From UBA5738 sp964470995 (GTDB taxonomy: Bacteria; Patescibacteriota; Minisyncoccia; Minisyncoccales; UBA5738), in NCBI GenBank assembly GCA_964470995.1, contig CAYYEP010000011.1, forward strand, positions 1-45,122: a DNA stretch of 45,122 nucleotides, written 5' to 3'. Each line of letters opens with the position of its first letter. Positions within the stretch are counted from its first letter, which is position 1. The notes beneath the pieces were generated by a model. That model saw nothing but the letters and a program-made list of their open reading frames with translations, searched no databases and had not been told where the DNA came from. A program made the translations under genes and the position numbers. Shown here in pieces: positions 24,793 to 33,537 of this stretch.

Positions 24793-27480
24793 TTATGCTT
24801 GACCGGGCGATGCCAGTTTTATTTCGGCGTAATAGCAATCGGGGGTTTCTTTAATATCGAATCCGGCCTGGGATGCCAGAAGTTTCATTGTGTGATTGTC
24901 CTTTAAGAAGTTGATATATATCTTGGAGATTTTTTTTTGCCGGGCGATGCGTACCATATGCCGGATGAGCCGGGTTCCCAGGCCTTTGCGTTGCCAGGCA
25001 TCGGCGACTACGATGGCAAATTCAGCGGTGTTGTCTAAGACGTTTTCAATGAGACGGGCGACTCCAATAGTGGTTTTTATCCCTTTTTGATTGATTTCGG
25101 CGATGATGGCGATCTCTCGGTCGTAATCGATTTGTGTGAAGTGGCGCACGAATTTTACATCAGGGCGGTCGATGACTTCGAAGAACCGGAACCGTTTCGA
25201 GTCTTGGGAAAGGTTGGTGATGAATTCGCGGTGGCGCGGTTCGTCTTCGGCCATTATCGGGCGTAAGAGAACTTTTTGACCGTCATTAAGAGAGATGCGG
25301 TCTTCGTATTCTTTGACATAGGGAAGAATAGCTAAATGAGAGTGCGGTTTTTTGGGATCGACGGCAATCTGCGGGTCGACGACGATCTTGGCATCAACAA
25401 TGACCATACCGTCAATATCGGCCGCGATGGGATTGATATCGATTTCTTTTATCTGCGGCAGATCGGCCAGGAGATAGGAAAACTTATAGAGAAAGAACTG
25501 CAATTCATTTATATCTACCCCGGGTTGGTTGCGGTATCCCTTCAGGAGGGTGTAGATGCGGGTGCGTTCCATGAGGTTTTTAGCCAGAGCCATATTTAGC
25601 GGCGGTAAGCCGATGGCTACGTCGTTGAAAACTTCAACCGCGATTCCGCCCATACCAAACACAATTACCGGGCCGAAGATGGGATCGCGCTTGCCACCCA
25701 TGATCAGTTCGAATTTTTTCGATACCATTTTTTCGACGGTGATGCCTTCGATTGATTCGCGGCTTAATGATTCTTTGGCCTGCGCAATAATTTGGCTGTA
25801 AGCGAGGCGAGCCGAGTTTGCCGACCGGATACCCAGGCGAACGCCTCCCAGCTCGGTTTTGTGGAGGAGTCCGGTGGCTTGCAGTTTCATTGCCACGGGA
25901 AAGCCGAGTTTGCGCGCGACCGCGGCCGCTTGATTCGGGTTATTCACCAGGTACGACGGATTGGCGGGCAGGCCGTAGCATGAAAGAAGGCGGGCGGCGG
26001 CAGCGCCAGCAATGGTGGATTGGTTTTCGCGGATGACGCGGTCGATGAGTTTTTGGGCGGTGTTTTTATCAGGGGTGAATCCCTCGGGGACGGTTTCGGG
26101 GGTTTGTTCAATATCGGAAAGGTTGTGTTGCCACTCATTGATTCCCAAAAAACAGGCTATGGCTTTTTCCGGGGTGCGGTAAACCGGAATTCCGGCTTCA
26201 AGCAAAATATCTACGCCGTCTTTGACGCGGCGGGCGCCCATAAACGACGCGAAAACCGGTTTGGAATTAATTTCCGGAAGGGCGGCGATGGCCGCAGCGG
26301 TGGCGCCGTCGCGGGTGACCGCTTGAGGAGTCAGTATTACCATAACGCCGTCGACATTAGAATCCTGAAGGCAGGCTTTAACCGCGGCCTGGTAATGGCG
26401 CGGCTGGCCGTCGCCCAGGATGTCGATGGGATTATTGTGGCTCCAGGCCGGGGGCATAATGACGTCGAGTTTGGCAATGGTGTCGCTTGAAAGCTGAGCC
26501 AGCCGTCCGCCGTGCGCGGTCAGGAAATCGGTTGATACCACGGCGGCGCCACCGGCATTGGTGACAATCGCGAGGCGGTTGCCGCGGGGTAATTTGAGGC
26601 GGTTGAAGGTTTTGGCGTAGTTAAAAAGCTCGCTGACGGTTTCGGCGCGGATGATACCGGCGCGTTCAAAGGCGGCTTCAAAAACTTTGTTGTCGCCGGA
26701 AATCGCGCCGGTGTGTGAAGCAACGGCGCGGGCGCCGGCTTCTCCCAGGCCGGCTTTGAGGCAGACGATGGGTTTGTTGCGCGAAAAGGCGCGCGCCGAG
26801 CTCATAAACCGGCGCGCATCGTTGATTGACTCCATATACATTAGGATACTGGTTACGGACGGATCGGTATCAAAATAGTCGATAAGTTCATCAAAACCGA
26901 TATCGGCCATCGAGCCGACTGATACGAAATAGGAAAATCCCACATTATCGCCCAGCGACCAATCAAGAAACGTGTCGCATAGGGCGCCGCTTTGGGAAAC
27001 GAAAGCGATATTACCGGATTTGGGGATTTCGGGGGCAAAACTGGCGTTTAAGGAAATCCGCGGATTGATGAATCCCAGACAATTGGGACCGAGAATCTTG
27101 ATGTTGTGTTTTTTGGCGTTGGCAATGATCCGGGAGAACATTTTCTGGCCTTCGGAACCAGCTTCTTTAAAACCGGAAGAAATTATCACGACACCGGCAA
27201 CGCCAGCACGTCCGCATTCTTCGACCAGTTCGGGGACGGTGGGCGCGGGCGTGGCGATAATCGCCAGGTCTACATGCTTTTTGATGTCTGAAATAGACGC
27301 ATACGCGCGCCGATCCATAACGGTTTTGGCCCGATTGTTTACAGGATAAACTTCACCTTCGAACGGGCTGTCTTTGATGTTTTTGAAAATCGAGTGGCCG
27401 ACCGAATTGGCCCGGTCGCTGGCGCCGATGACCGCGATGATTTTGGGATGAAAGAACCGGTGTATCTGTTGTATCGGCAT
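24793..27480 (-). CDS. ADP-forming acyl-CoA synthetase fused to a GNAT acetyltransferase (Pat-like)
   Basis: An 895-residue protein: CoA-binding Rossmann domain (about 8-135, IAVIGASDRANSVG), succinyl-CoA-ligase-like domain (about 150-460), ATP-grasp domain (about 490-700, with GGKRDPIFGPV and MGGIAVEVF), and C-terminal GNAT (about 730-890, acetyl-CoA loop QRKGLG). This is the layout of bacterial Pat/PatZ protein lysine acetyltransferases. The phospho-His motif of active ADP-forming acetyl-CoA synthetases, here ASHTGAISGD, is kept, so it may also make ATP from acetyl-CoA, ADP and phosphate, a typical fermentative step. It stands alone, without a clear Shine-Dalgarno. Confidence 0.88.
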   Translation of the reverse strand: MPIQQIHRFFHPKIIAVIGASDRANSVGHSIFKNIKDSPFEGEVYPVNNRAKTVMDRRAYASISDIKKHVDLAIIATPAPTVPELVEECGRAGVAGVVIISSGFKEAGSEGQKMFSRIIANAKKHNIKILGPNCLGFINPRISLNASFAPEIPKSGNIAFVSQSGALCDTFLDWSLGDNVGFSYFVSVGSMADIGFDELIDYFDTDPSVTSILMYMESINDARRFMSSARAFSRNKPIVCLKAGLGEAGARAVASHTGAISGDNKVFEAAFERAGIIRAETVSELFNYAKTFNRLKLPRGNRLAIVTNAGGAAVVSTDFLTAHGGRLAQLSSDTIAKLDVIMPPAWSHNNPIDILGDGQPRHYQAAVKACLQDSNVDGVMVILTPQAVTRDGATAAAIAALPEINSKPVFASFMGARRVKDGVDILLEAGIPVYRTPEKAIACFLGINEWQHNLSDIEQTPETVPEGFTPDKNTAQKLIDRVIRENQSTIAGAAAARLLSCYGLPANPSYLVNNPNQAAAVARKLGFPVAMKLQATGLLHKTELGGVRLGIRSANSARLAYSQIIAQAKESLSRESIEGITVEKMVSKKFELIMGGKRDPIFGPVIVFGMGGIAVEVFNDVAIGLPPLNMALAKNLMERTRIYTLLKGYRNQPGVDINELQFFLYKFSYLLADLPQIKEIDINPIAADIDGMVIVDAKIVVDPQIAVDPKKPHSHLAILPYVKEYEDRISLNDGQKVLLRPIMAEDEPRHREFITNLSQDSKRFRFFEVIDRPDVKFVRHFTQIDYDREIAIIAEINQKGIKTTIGVARLIENVLDNTAEFAIVVADAWQRKGLGTRLIRHMVRIARQKKISKIYINFLKDNHTMKLLASQAGFDIKETPDCYYAEIKLASPGQA

Positions 27481-27877
27481 ATCGCGTTGATTATTGGAAT
27501 GTCAGGTTAATTTTAACCGCGGCGAAAATTTTTTTAAAGCGATTAAATAACTTTCTTATTGTGTTTCAATAGCTTAATTTTATAACGAGGAGGGTTTTTT
27601 GGGAATGCATAAGCGGCTATTTTTAAACCGCCAGAAATTTATCGAGGGTTTGTTTCGGCGGTGTTTACCGGCTTGGAGCGCGTGAATCGCATTGAGGTTG
27701 AATAAATTTTTTAAACCGGATTTGACGGCGGCGCTGGGTTGGCTAGAATGGATACACCAACTCAATTAAATAACCGAAATTAATAGAAATCAGACTTGCG
27801 AAATTAATTGAGATTGATTGCGCAAGCGCAATTAGTTTCTATGGATTTCGACCGGTTTTCATTAATTTCCATATTGT
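27481..27877. promoter_or_regulatory. Divergent intergenic region with several inverted repeats
   Basis: It holds GGTTAA-TT-TTAACC (27505-27518) near the start of the Pat-like gene, a candidate operator; a possible minus-strand promoter further up (TTGAAA, 16 bases, TTTAAT around 27545-27570); CTCAATTAA (27761-27769) / TTAATTGAG (27804-27812); and the near-palindrome ATTGCGC-AA-GCGCAAT (27818-27833) before the glycyl-radical gene. A 61-codon minus frame (27580-27765) has no ribosome site or known match. Confidence 0.35.
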
Positions 27878-28150
27878 ATGGAACAGAAAAAAACGTGCCA
27901 TGATTGCGGACAGGAGATTGTTTTTGAAGGAGAAGAGATTAAAAATGGCGTGCTTCTTTCGTATAAGGACGAAGAGAAGTCGTATGAGGTTTATAAATGC
28001 GGCGGTTGTTACAAAAAAAGCCCGCGGCTGACAGGCTATAAAAATTGTGAAGTTTATTCGCGGGTGTGCGGTTATTTGCGTCCGGTACAACAGTGGAATT
28101 CGGGAAAACAACAGGAATATAAGGAAAGGAAGGAATATAAGAAACTCTGA
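27878..28150 (+). CDS. Stand-alone C-terminal glycyl-radical domain of anaerobic ribonucleotide reductase (NrdD-like)
   Basis: A 90-residue protein equal to the C-terminus of class III ribonucleotide reductase only: a zinc site Cys7-x2-Cys10 and Cys41-x2-Cys44, then SRVCGYLRPVQQWNSGKQ with the glycyl-radical Gly65. E. coli NrdD ends in the same RRVCGYLG...NAGKQEE pattern. The catalytic barrel (about 500 residues) is absent and the frame is complete, so this is not a window-edge fragment. It may partner a separately encoded NrdD barrel, act as a replaceable radical domain like GrcA for pyruvate formate-lyase, or be a remnant. It sits 71 bases before rubrerythrin, which fits an oxygen-sensitive partner. 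Confidence 0.75.
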   Translation: MEQKKTCHDCGQEIVFEGEEIKNGVLLSYKDEEKSYEVYKCGGCYKKSPRLTGYKNCEVYSRVCGYLRPVQQWNSGKQQEYKERKEYKKL

Positions 28151-28221
28151 ATCGCGATTTACGATTTATGAATAAAATTCAAAACATAAATCAAAATTAA
28201 TGAAAAATAACATATAAATCC

Positions 28222-28806
28222 ATGGAGAAGACTTTAAAAAATTTGGCCAAAGCGTTTGCGGGAGAAAGCCAGGCGCGCAACCGTTATACGATGTATGCCA
28301 AGATAGCGCGCAAAGCGGGTTATGAACAAATTGCCGAAGTGTTTTTATTGAGTGCCGACAACGAACGGGAGCATGCGGCGTGGCTTTTTAGGCTGATTAA
28401 TCAGTTACAGCAAAAGGCGGGGAAGACCGGTGAAGCAATAGAGGCGGGGGTTGAAGTGCCTACGGTTTACGGCAACACTATTGATAACCTGAAAGCGGCG
28501 ATTGCGGGTGAGAATTACGAGCATACGCAAATGTATCCGGAATTCGCCCGAACTGCCGATGAAGAGGGCCTGGGGGATATTGCCCAACGTTTGCGGGCGA
28601 TTGCCAGGGCTGAAGAGCATCACGAGAATCGTTACCAGATGGTGCTGGAGGTTTTGGAGGCGGATACGGTTTTTGAGAAGGCGGCGGATACCTGGTGGGC
28701 TTGCCGCGAGTGCGGATACATCCATTTTGGAAAGATGCCGCCGGAGGTTTGCCCGTCGTGCGACCATTCCAAGGCTTTTTACCAGATTAAGTGCGAGAAA
28801 TATTAA
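28222..28806 (+). CDS. rbr: Rubrerythrin
   Basis: A 194-residue protein with an N-terminal ferritin-like di-iron domain (Glu15, Glu48-x2-His51, a second Glu cluster in the ENYEH segment and EEHHENRY) and a C-terminal rubredoxin-type site (Cys161-x2-Cys164, Cys177-x2-Cys180). Rubrerythrin reduces hydrogen peroxide in anaerobes. Length and ligands are standard for the family. No strong ribosome site is visible; the 71-bp gap to the preceding gene is AT-rich and may hold a promoter. Confidence 0.95.
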   Translation: MEKTLKNLAKAFAGESQARNRYTMYAKIARKAGYEQIAEVFLLSADNEREHAAWLFRLINQLQQKAGKTGEAIEAGVEVPTVYGNTIDNLKAAIAGENYEHTQMYPEFARTADEEGLGDIAQRLRAIARAEEHHENRYQMVLEVLEADTVFEKAADTWWACRECGYIHFGKMPPEVCPSCDHSKAFYQIKCEKY

Positions 28807-28840
28807 GACTCGCGTGTTTATAATATAAAAAACGGAAATT

Positions 28841-28868
28841 AAACCCCTTGAGAGTGCTCGAGGGGTTT
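28841..28868 (+). terminator. Terminator-like hairpin after rubrerythrin
   Basis: 12-bp stem AAACCCCTTGAG (28841-28852) / CTCGAGGGGTTT (28857-28868) with one wobble, loop AGTG; the T run is short. Confidence 0.65.
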
Positions 28869-28914
28869 GCCGTATTAAGACGGGGGTTAGCTGGGGCGCG
28901 GTAAAATATAAATA

Positions 28915-30027
28915 ATGAAATTTATCGTAAAAATTTTAGCGGCAATGGGAGTGCTGGCTATTGGAACGTTGCTGGCGGCCGGTTCTTTTTGGTTGAATTT
29001 TGGCCGGTTTGATTTTGGCGCGGAATTTCAAAATCAGGCTAATGATATCCGGCGAATGGCCGATGATTCGACGGCGGGCGGGACTGAATACGAAACATCC
29101 GGGCAGGGAGCGGTTGATTTGGAGGCGAATACAAAGGAAAAAACGGCGGAGGCGGTTGAAATTACCGAAACGCCGGCGAAGCTGGAGCTGACTAAAGATA
29201 AAGTTTTGGCGCCGGAGATCGGGGGGCTGGTCGCGGCGCCGCCGGATCCGGCGATGGGGAATAATTATGCTTTGACGGGACGGGGGGTGGTTGAAGAAAC
29301 CAATCGGCAGCGCCAGATAAATCTGGGTTTGGGGCAAGAATTGGCGGAAAACGAATTGCTTGATCGGGCGGCGCAAGCGAAGGTTGACGATATGTTTACG
29401 GGGCAATATTTTGAGCATATGTCGCCGGAGGGGCGCGACGCGTCGTTTTTTATAAATGGTGCGGGCTACGAATATATCGCGATTGGGGAGAATTTGGCGA
29501 TGGGCAATTATAAGGGAGATGCGGCGCTGGTTCAGGCTTGGATGGACAGCCCCGGGCACCGGGAGAATATTTTAAAAAACGGGTTCACCGAAATCGGCGC
29601 GGCGGTTGGTTGCGGAAATTTTGAAGGCCGTATGATCTGGCTGGCGGTGCAGGAATTTGGTAGGCCCGAAACTGCTTGCCCGGAAGTGGACGAAAAACTT
29701 TCGATCCGGATTGATGGGGAAAAAGCGGTACTCGACGATTACTCCGATAGGCAAGAAGCGCTTATGGCGGATATCGAAATGAAAAATGACGTGATCGATA
29801 TTTTAGAGGATAATTTAAGCGAATTGGCGGCTTCATCAAATTCCTATTCGGAGATAAAAGAAGCCGAGGAAAATCTTAACGATGCGGTTAATGAAGCTAA
29901 TGCGATCATTGATGACTATAATACGAGCGTGTCGCAGGCTAAGGCTCTTTATGGGCAGTATAAAGATGATGTGGAGGATTATAATTCGCAAGTAAACGCC
30001 TATAACGAGTGCATCGACGCGATTTAG
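28915..30027 (+). CDS. Secreted CAP/SCP-domain protein with coiled-coil tail
   Basis: A 370-residue protein. An N-terminal membrane segment (about residues 5-27) acts as signal or anchor; an acidic, Thr/Glu-rich linker follows (40-110). The CAP domain (about 118-242) has the family landmarks HMSPEG, IGENLA and WMDSPGHRENIL, with the paired His of the CAP cavity. The last 110 residues are a charged coiled coil ending in a Cys-containing tail. CAP proteins occur in many secreted roles; the bacterial function is mostly unknown. TAAAAT at 28902-28907 lies so near the ATG that the mRNA may be leaderless. Confidence 0.85.
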   Translation: MKFIVKILAAMGVLAIGTLLAAGSFWLNFGRFDFGAEFQNQANDIRRMADDSTAGGTEYETSGQGAVDLEANTKEKTAEAVEITETPAKLELTKDKVLAPEIGGLVAAPPDPAMGNNYALTGRGVVEETNRQRQINLGLGQELAENELLDRAAQAKVDDMFTGQYFEHMSPEGRDASFFINGAGYEYIAIGENLAMGNYKGDAALVQAWMDSPGHRENILKNGFTEIGAAVGCGNFEGRMIWLAVQEFGRPETACPEVDEKLSIRIDGEKAVLDDYSDRQEALMADIEMKNDVIDILEDNLSELAASSNSYSEIKEAEENLNDAVNEANAIIDDYNTSVSQAKALYGQYKDDVEDYNSQVNAYNECIDAI

Positions 30028-30104
30028 CCGCAGTTTAATGTTGGGGCCGCAGAATAATTTCTGGTAAAAATATGCTTTTCTGTCGGAGCGGCTATAGAAG
30101 TAAA

Positions 30105-30137
30105 AAACACCCCCGTTTTTGCGGAGGGTGTTTTTTT
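30105..30137. terminator. Bidirectional terminator between the CAP gene and the efflux operon
   Basis: AAACACCC (30105-30112) / GGGTGTTT (30126-30133) with inner CCG/CGG; A run before and T run after allow use in both directions. Confidence 0.85.
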
Positions 30138-30143
30138 AAAGCG

Positions 30144-33100
30144 TTAACTTTCGTGTTTTACTAAGCTGGCAAAAAGCGCGGGAACCATAAATAGCGTCAG
30201 GAAGGAAGAAATCGTTAAGCCAAAGATTATTGACGCGCCTAGCGCTTGCCAGGTGGTGGAAGACAGCGTGATCGGAATAATGCCGATAATAGTGCAAAAC
30301 GAGGTAATGAAAATTGCTTCAAACCGCGATTTGCCCGCGTCGATGACCGCGCCGCGAAAATCAATACCGCTGGCGAGATTCAGGTTTATTTTATCGATCA
30401 GAATGATGGCATTTTTTACTACAATGCCAAATAGCGCCAGGATACCGATCAATCCCGGGAAGCTTAAGGGGATGCCGGTGAGCGCTAGGCCGATGAAGAC
30501 GCCGATAAGCGCTAATGGTACGGTGATTAAAACGATCGAGGCTTTAATAAACGAGTTAAATTGGATGATCATAGTGGCGACAATCAAGATCATTGCAAGC
30601 CACATTGCGGCAACAATCGATTCTACCGATTCGGCGTTTGTTTCATTGGCGCCGCCGAATTTTATTTCATATTCCCGGGGCAATTCATAAGATGAAATCT
30701 TGTCCTGGAAGGCCGCGAGGATCGTATCGGAAGTGGTTTCGGCAGTGATGTCGCTGGTCAGAAGAACCGTGCGTTTTTGGTCGATGCGCGTGATTTTTTC
30801 CACCGATGGATCAAGAGAGACCACGGCTACGTCTTTTAAAAATACCGCTTGTTTGGAGGGATTGGTTATCTGCAGGTTTTGAATTGATGCCAGGCTGGGG
30901 ATTTCTTCCGGGTCAAAACGGGCAACAACCGAAATTTCTTCGCCATCGCGCAATATCGAGGTTGTTTCGGTTCCGGAGATGGCGGTACGCAATACCGAGC
31001 CTACTTGCGCGGCAGTGAGGTTATTTCGGGCAAGTTTTTCCTGGTCGAGTTTGAAAGTGTATTGCGGGGCGGAGTCCTTGAGCGAAATTTCGGCATTTAC
31101 CGTGCCAGGAATTGATTCCAGTACGGGTTTAAGATCGGCGGCGATACGGCGCAATTCGCCCAGATCATCGCCGGAAATTTCGGCTTGGAATGCCGACCCG
31201 CTGGGAGGGCCGCCGCGCAGAGAAAGCACGGTAACTTTAGCATCGGGAGTTCCGGCAAGCTCGCGGCGTAATTTTTCTTCGAGTTCGTACGATTTTTGCG
31301 TTCTTTGGCTTTTATCGACCAGATTTGCACTTATCGACGCTTTATTTGAAGAAGACGCCGAACCGCCCTTGTAAATGGCGGAGGAAGTTGAAACCGCCGC
31401 ACCGATTGTGGTCGAGAAATTATCGATTTCTTTATATTGCAGGAGTTTTTGTTCGACTTGTTTTACCGTTTCATCGGTTTTTGAGAGTTTGTAACCGACA
31501 GGAGTTTCAATGTTGATGTACATATACCCGAAATCGTCGGCTGGAAAATATTCCGAACGGACGATTCCGGTCAACGGCAGGGCGGCGGCAAAAATAAAAA
31601 GCAAGGTAGTGGCTCCGAAGAATTGATTGCGTTTCCGCTTGCTATCTATTATCCGAGTGAGATATTTTTCGTAAATAGGAAGAGCGGCATTAAGATTTAT
31701 AATGCCGTGCATCAAGCGGCCGGTAAAACTTTTGTTTTGCGCCGCCGATCCTTGCGAAGACAGCTTTTGTTTTATCAATTCGTCGCTTTGGTTTTCGCGG
31801 CGCACAAGGGAACCGTTTTCATCAAGAACGGTTTTACCTCCCTTTTCATACCAGTAGATCATAAATCCCAGCGCGGCTAGGATAATGGTTCCGGCAAAAA
31901 CTGCTAGCATATTGTTTTGGAAAAGCAGAAAAAGCGCTAAAGCGAAAAGCGAGGCGCAGTAGACGCGAAAAAAGTTTTTTGTCAGGCGGACTCGTTCAAG
32001 GATAGCGGCCAAGGGGTGGTTTACCGCAAGAGCGATTGCCAGACTGGCGATGAGCGTAACCGAGACCGTGATAGGCACGGACTTTAAAAATTGTCCCATA
32101 ATGCCGCTGGAAAAAAGGAGCGGCAGGAATGCCCATACTGTGGTAAGGGTAGTGGTTGTTAATACGACTTTAAAGTCATTTAAAACCAGAAGTACCGCTT
32201 CCTCGGGGGTGAATTTTCCGGTACGCATATATTGCTTGGTGGCCGAAACGACCACAATGGCGTCGTCAACGATCAAGCCGAGCGAGAGCAGCAGCGAGAA
32301 AAGCGATAAGAAATTCAAGCTGATATCCGATGCGTGCATCACGCCGAAAGTGATGAAGAATACAAGCGGAATGGCCAGACCGGCGACAAGAGCTTCTTTG
32401 AAGCCGATCAGCAGGAACAGCACGCCCATTACCAGAATCAGAGTGAGAACAAAGTCGTGCGTCAGTTGGTCGAAGTCTTCGCGAACGTATTTTGAGCTGT
32501 CGTAAACTATGCTGTATTTCAGTCCCGGAACGGAAGCGACAGCTGTGTTCAACGCGGTTTTGGCCATGTCGGCGGTTTCAATGATGTTGCCGCCGGTGCG
32601 TTTGATAACGCTGATGGTTACCGCTTCGGACGGTGTTTTCCCTTCGGAAGAAACACGGGAAATCCGTGTTTTTTCGATTGAGGTTTCTTCGACTGTGGCG
32701 ATGTCTTTTAAATAAACCGGATTGCCCGAAGACGCACCGACCGGGAGATTCTGTAACTGGCGGGCGTCATATATTTTGGCATCAGCCCGGATGGAATAAA
32801 TGAAAGTATCGCCGTCAAAATTTCCGGAAGGAATATTGGTATTGGCGGCGGCGATGGCGCTGTTGGCTTGGGTTACAGAGATGCCGTAGTAAGCGAGTTT
32901 TTGGGGGGAATAATCGACAGTTATCCGGCGCTGGTCGCCGCCGGAAATGGTGGCTTCGCGTACGCTGGAGATTTTTTCAAGTTCGTCTTTTATATCTTGG
33001 GCGCGATCATAGAGCGTGAATCCGTCGTAGGGGCCGCTCAAGGCGACGGTAAGGACAGGTGTGTCGTCGAATGATATTTCGTAAACCGCCGGATCATTGG

Positions 33101-33533
33101 CATCGCCGGGGAGGTTGTTTTTTGTATTGCTTACCGCGTCGCGGACTTTGCGGATGGAGTCATCTAGGTCTTCGTCGGCCTCGAATTGGATCGCGACACT
33201 GGATATTGAATTGGCCGAGGTTGAGGTAATGGTGTCGATGCCTGAGATACCCGAAATTCCGGTTTCAATTTTTTTGGTTACCAGTTCTTCCACATCGGCA
33301 GGGGCGGCTCCGGGAAAAACGGTACTAACCACTGCAATCGGGATTTTGACTTCCGGGGTTGATTCCCGCGGTAATTTGGCAAAAGAATATATGCCCCAGG
33401 CGGTTATCAGGGCGATTAGCATGATGATTATCCGAAAACGGTAAACAAAAAAAGCCAGCCACATTTTTTTTAATTCGGGTTTGAATTTGAGCCGTTCCAA
33501 ATACAGCTGGTCGAATGTTGGTTTGTTGTCCAT
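30144..33533 (-). CDS. RND family efflux transporter
   Basis: About 1129 residues with the RND layout: TM1 near residues 35-55, two large external loops, and two sets of six further membrane helices. The proton-relay motif GLIVDDAIVVV (about residue 420) is intact, and the second half ends with the GIVVKNAIILID segment. A membrane insertion region with two added helices and a charged linker lies around residues 520-620. Drug type is not readable. The ATG at 33533 lies 4 bases after the stop of the adaptor gene; an upstream TTG at 33554 overlaps that gene and is less likely. A TolC-type outer-membrane partner is not in the window. Confidence 0.9.
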   Translation of the reverse strand: MDNKPTFDQLYLERLKFKPELKKMWLAFFVYRFRIIIMLIALITAWGIYSFAKLPRESTPEVKIPIAVVSTVFPGAAPADVEELVTKKIETGISGISGIDTITSTSANSISSVAIQFEADEDLDDSIRKVRDAVSNTKNNLPGDANDPAVYEISFDDTPVLTVALSGPYDGFTLYDRAQDIKDELEKISSVREATISGGDQRRITVDYSPQKLAYYGISVTQANSAIAAANTNIPSGNFDGDTFIYSIRADAKIYDARQLQNLPVGASSGNPVYLKDIATVEETSIEKTRISRVSSEGKTPSEAVTISVIKRTGGNIIETADMAKTALNTAVASVPGLKYSIVYDSSKYVREDFDQLTHDFVLTLILVMGVLFLLIGFKEALVAGLAIPLVFFITFGVMHASDISLNFLSLFSLLLSLGLIVDDAIVVVSATKQYMRTGKFTPEEAVLLVLNDFKVVLTTTTLTTVWAFLPLLFSSGIMGQFLKSVPITVSVTLIASLAIALAVNHPLAAILERVRLTKNFFRVYCASLFALALFLLFQNNMLAVFAGTIILAALGFMIYWYEKGGKTVLDENGSLVRRENQSDELIKQKLSSQGSAAQNKSFTGRLMHGIINLNAALPIYEKYLTRIIDSKRKRNQFFGATTLLFIFAAALPLTGIVRSEYFPADDFGYMYINIETPVGYKLSKTDETVKQVEQKLLQYKEIDNFSTTIGAAVSTSSAIYKGGSASSSNKASISANLVDKSQRTQKSYELEEKLRRELAGTPDAKVTVLSLRGGPPSGSAFQAEISGDDLGELRRIAADLKPVLESIPGTVNAEISLKDSAPQYTFKLDQEKLARNNLTAAQVGSVLRTAISGTETTSILRDGEEISVVARFDPEEIPSLASIQNLQITNPSKQAVFLKDVAVVSLDPSVEKITRIDQKRTVLLTSDITAETTSDTILAAFQDKISSYELPREYEIKFGGANETNAESVESIVAAMWLAMILIVATMIIQFNSFIKASIVLITVPLALIGVFIGLALTGIPLSFPGLIGILALFGIVVKNAIILIDKINLNLASGIDFRGAVIDAGKSRFEAIFITSFCTIIGIIPITLSSTTWQALGASIIFGLTISSFLTLFMVPALFASLVKHES

Positions 33534-33537
33534 ATTT

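Noticed and set aside
24614..24802. 62-codon plus-strand frame after the deacetylase
   Set aside because: The terminator at 24724-24750 lies inside it, and it overlaps the end of the convergent Pat-like gene.
27580..27765. 61-codon minus-strand frame ending near 27580
   Set aside because: It has some coding flavour but no recognisable family, ribosome site or promoter; noted only as part of the intergenic region.
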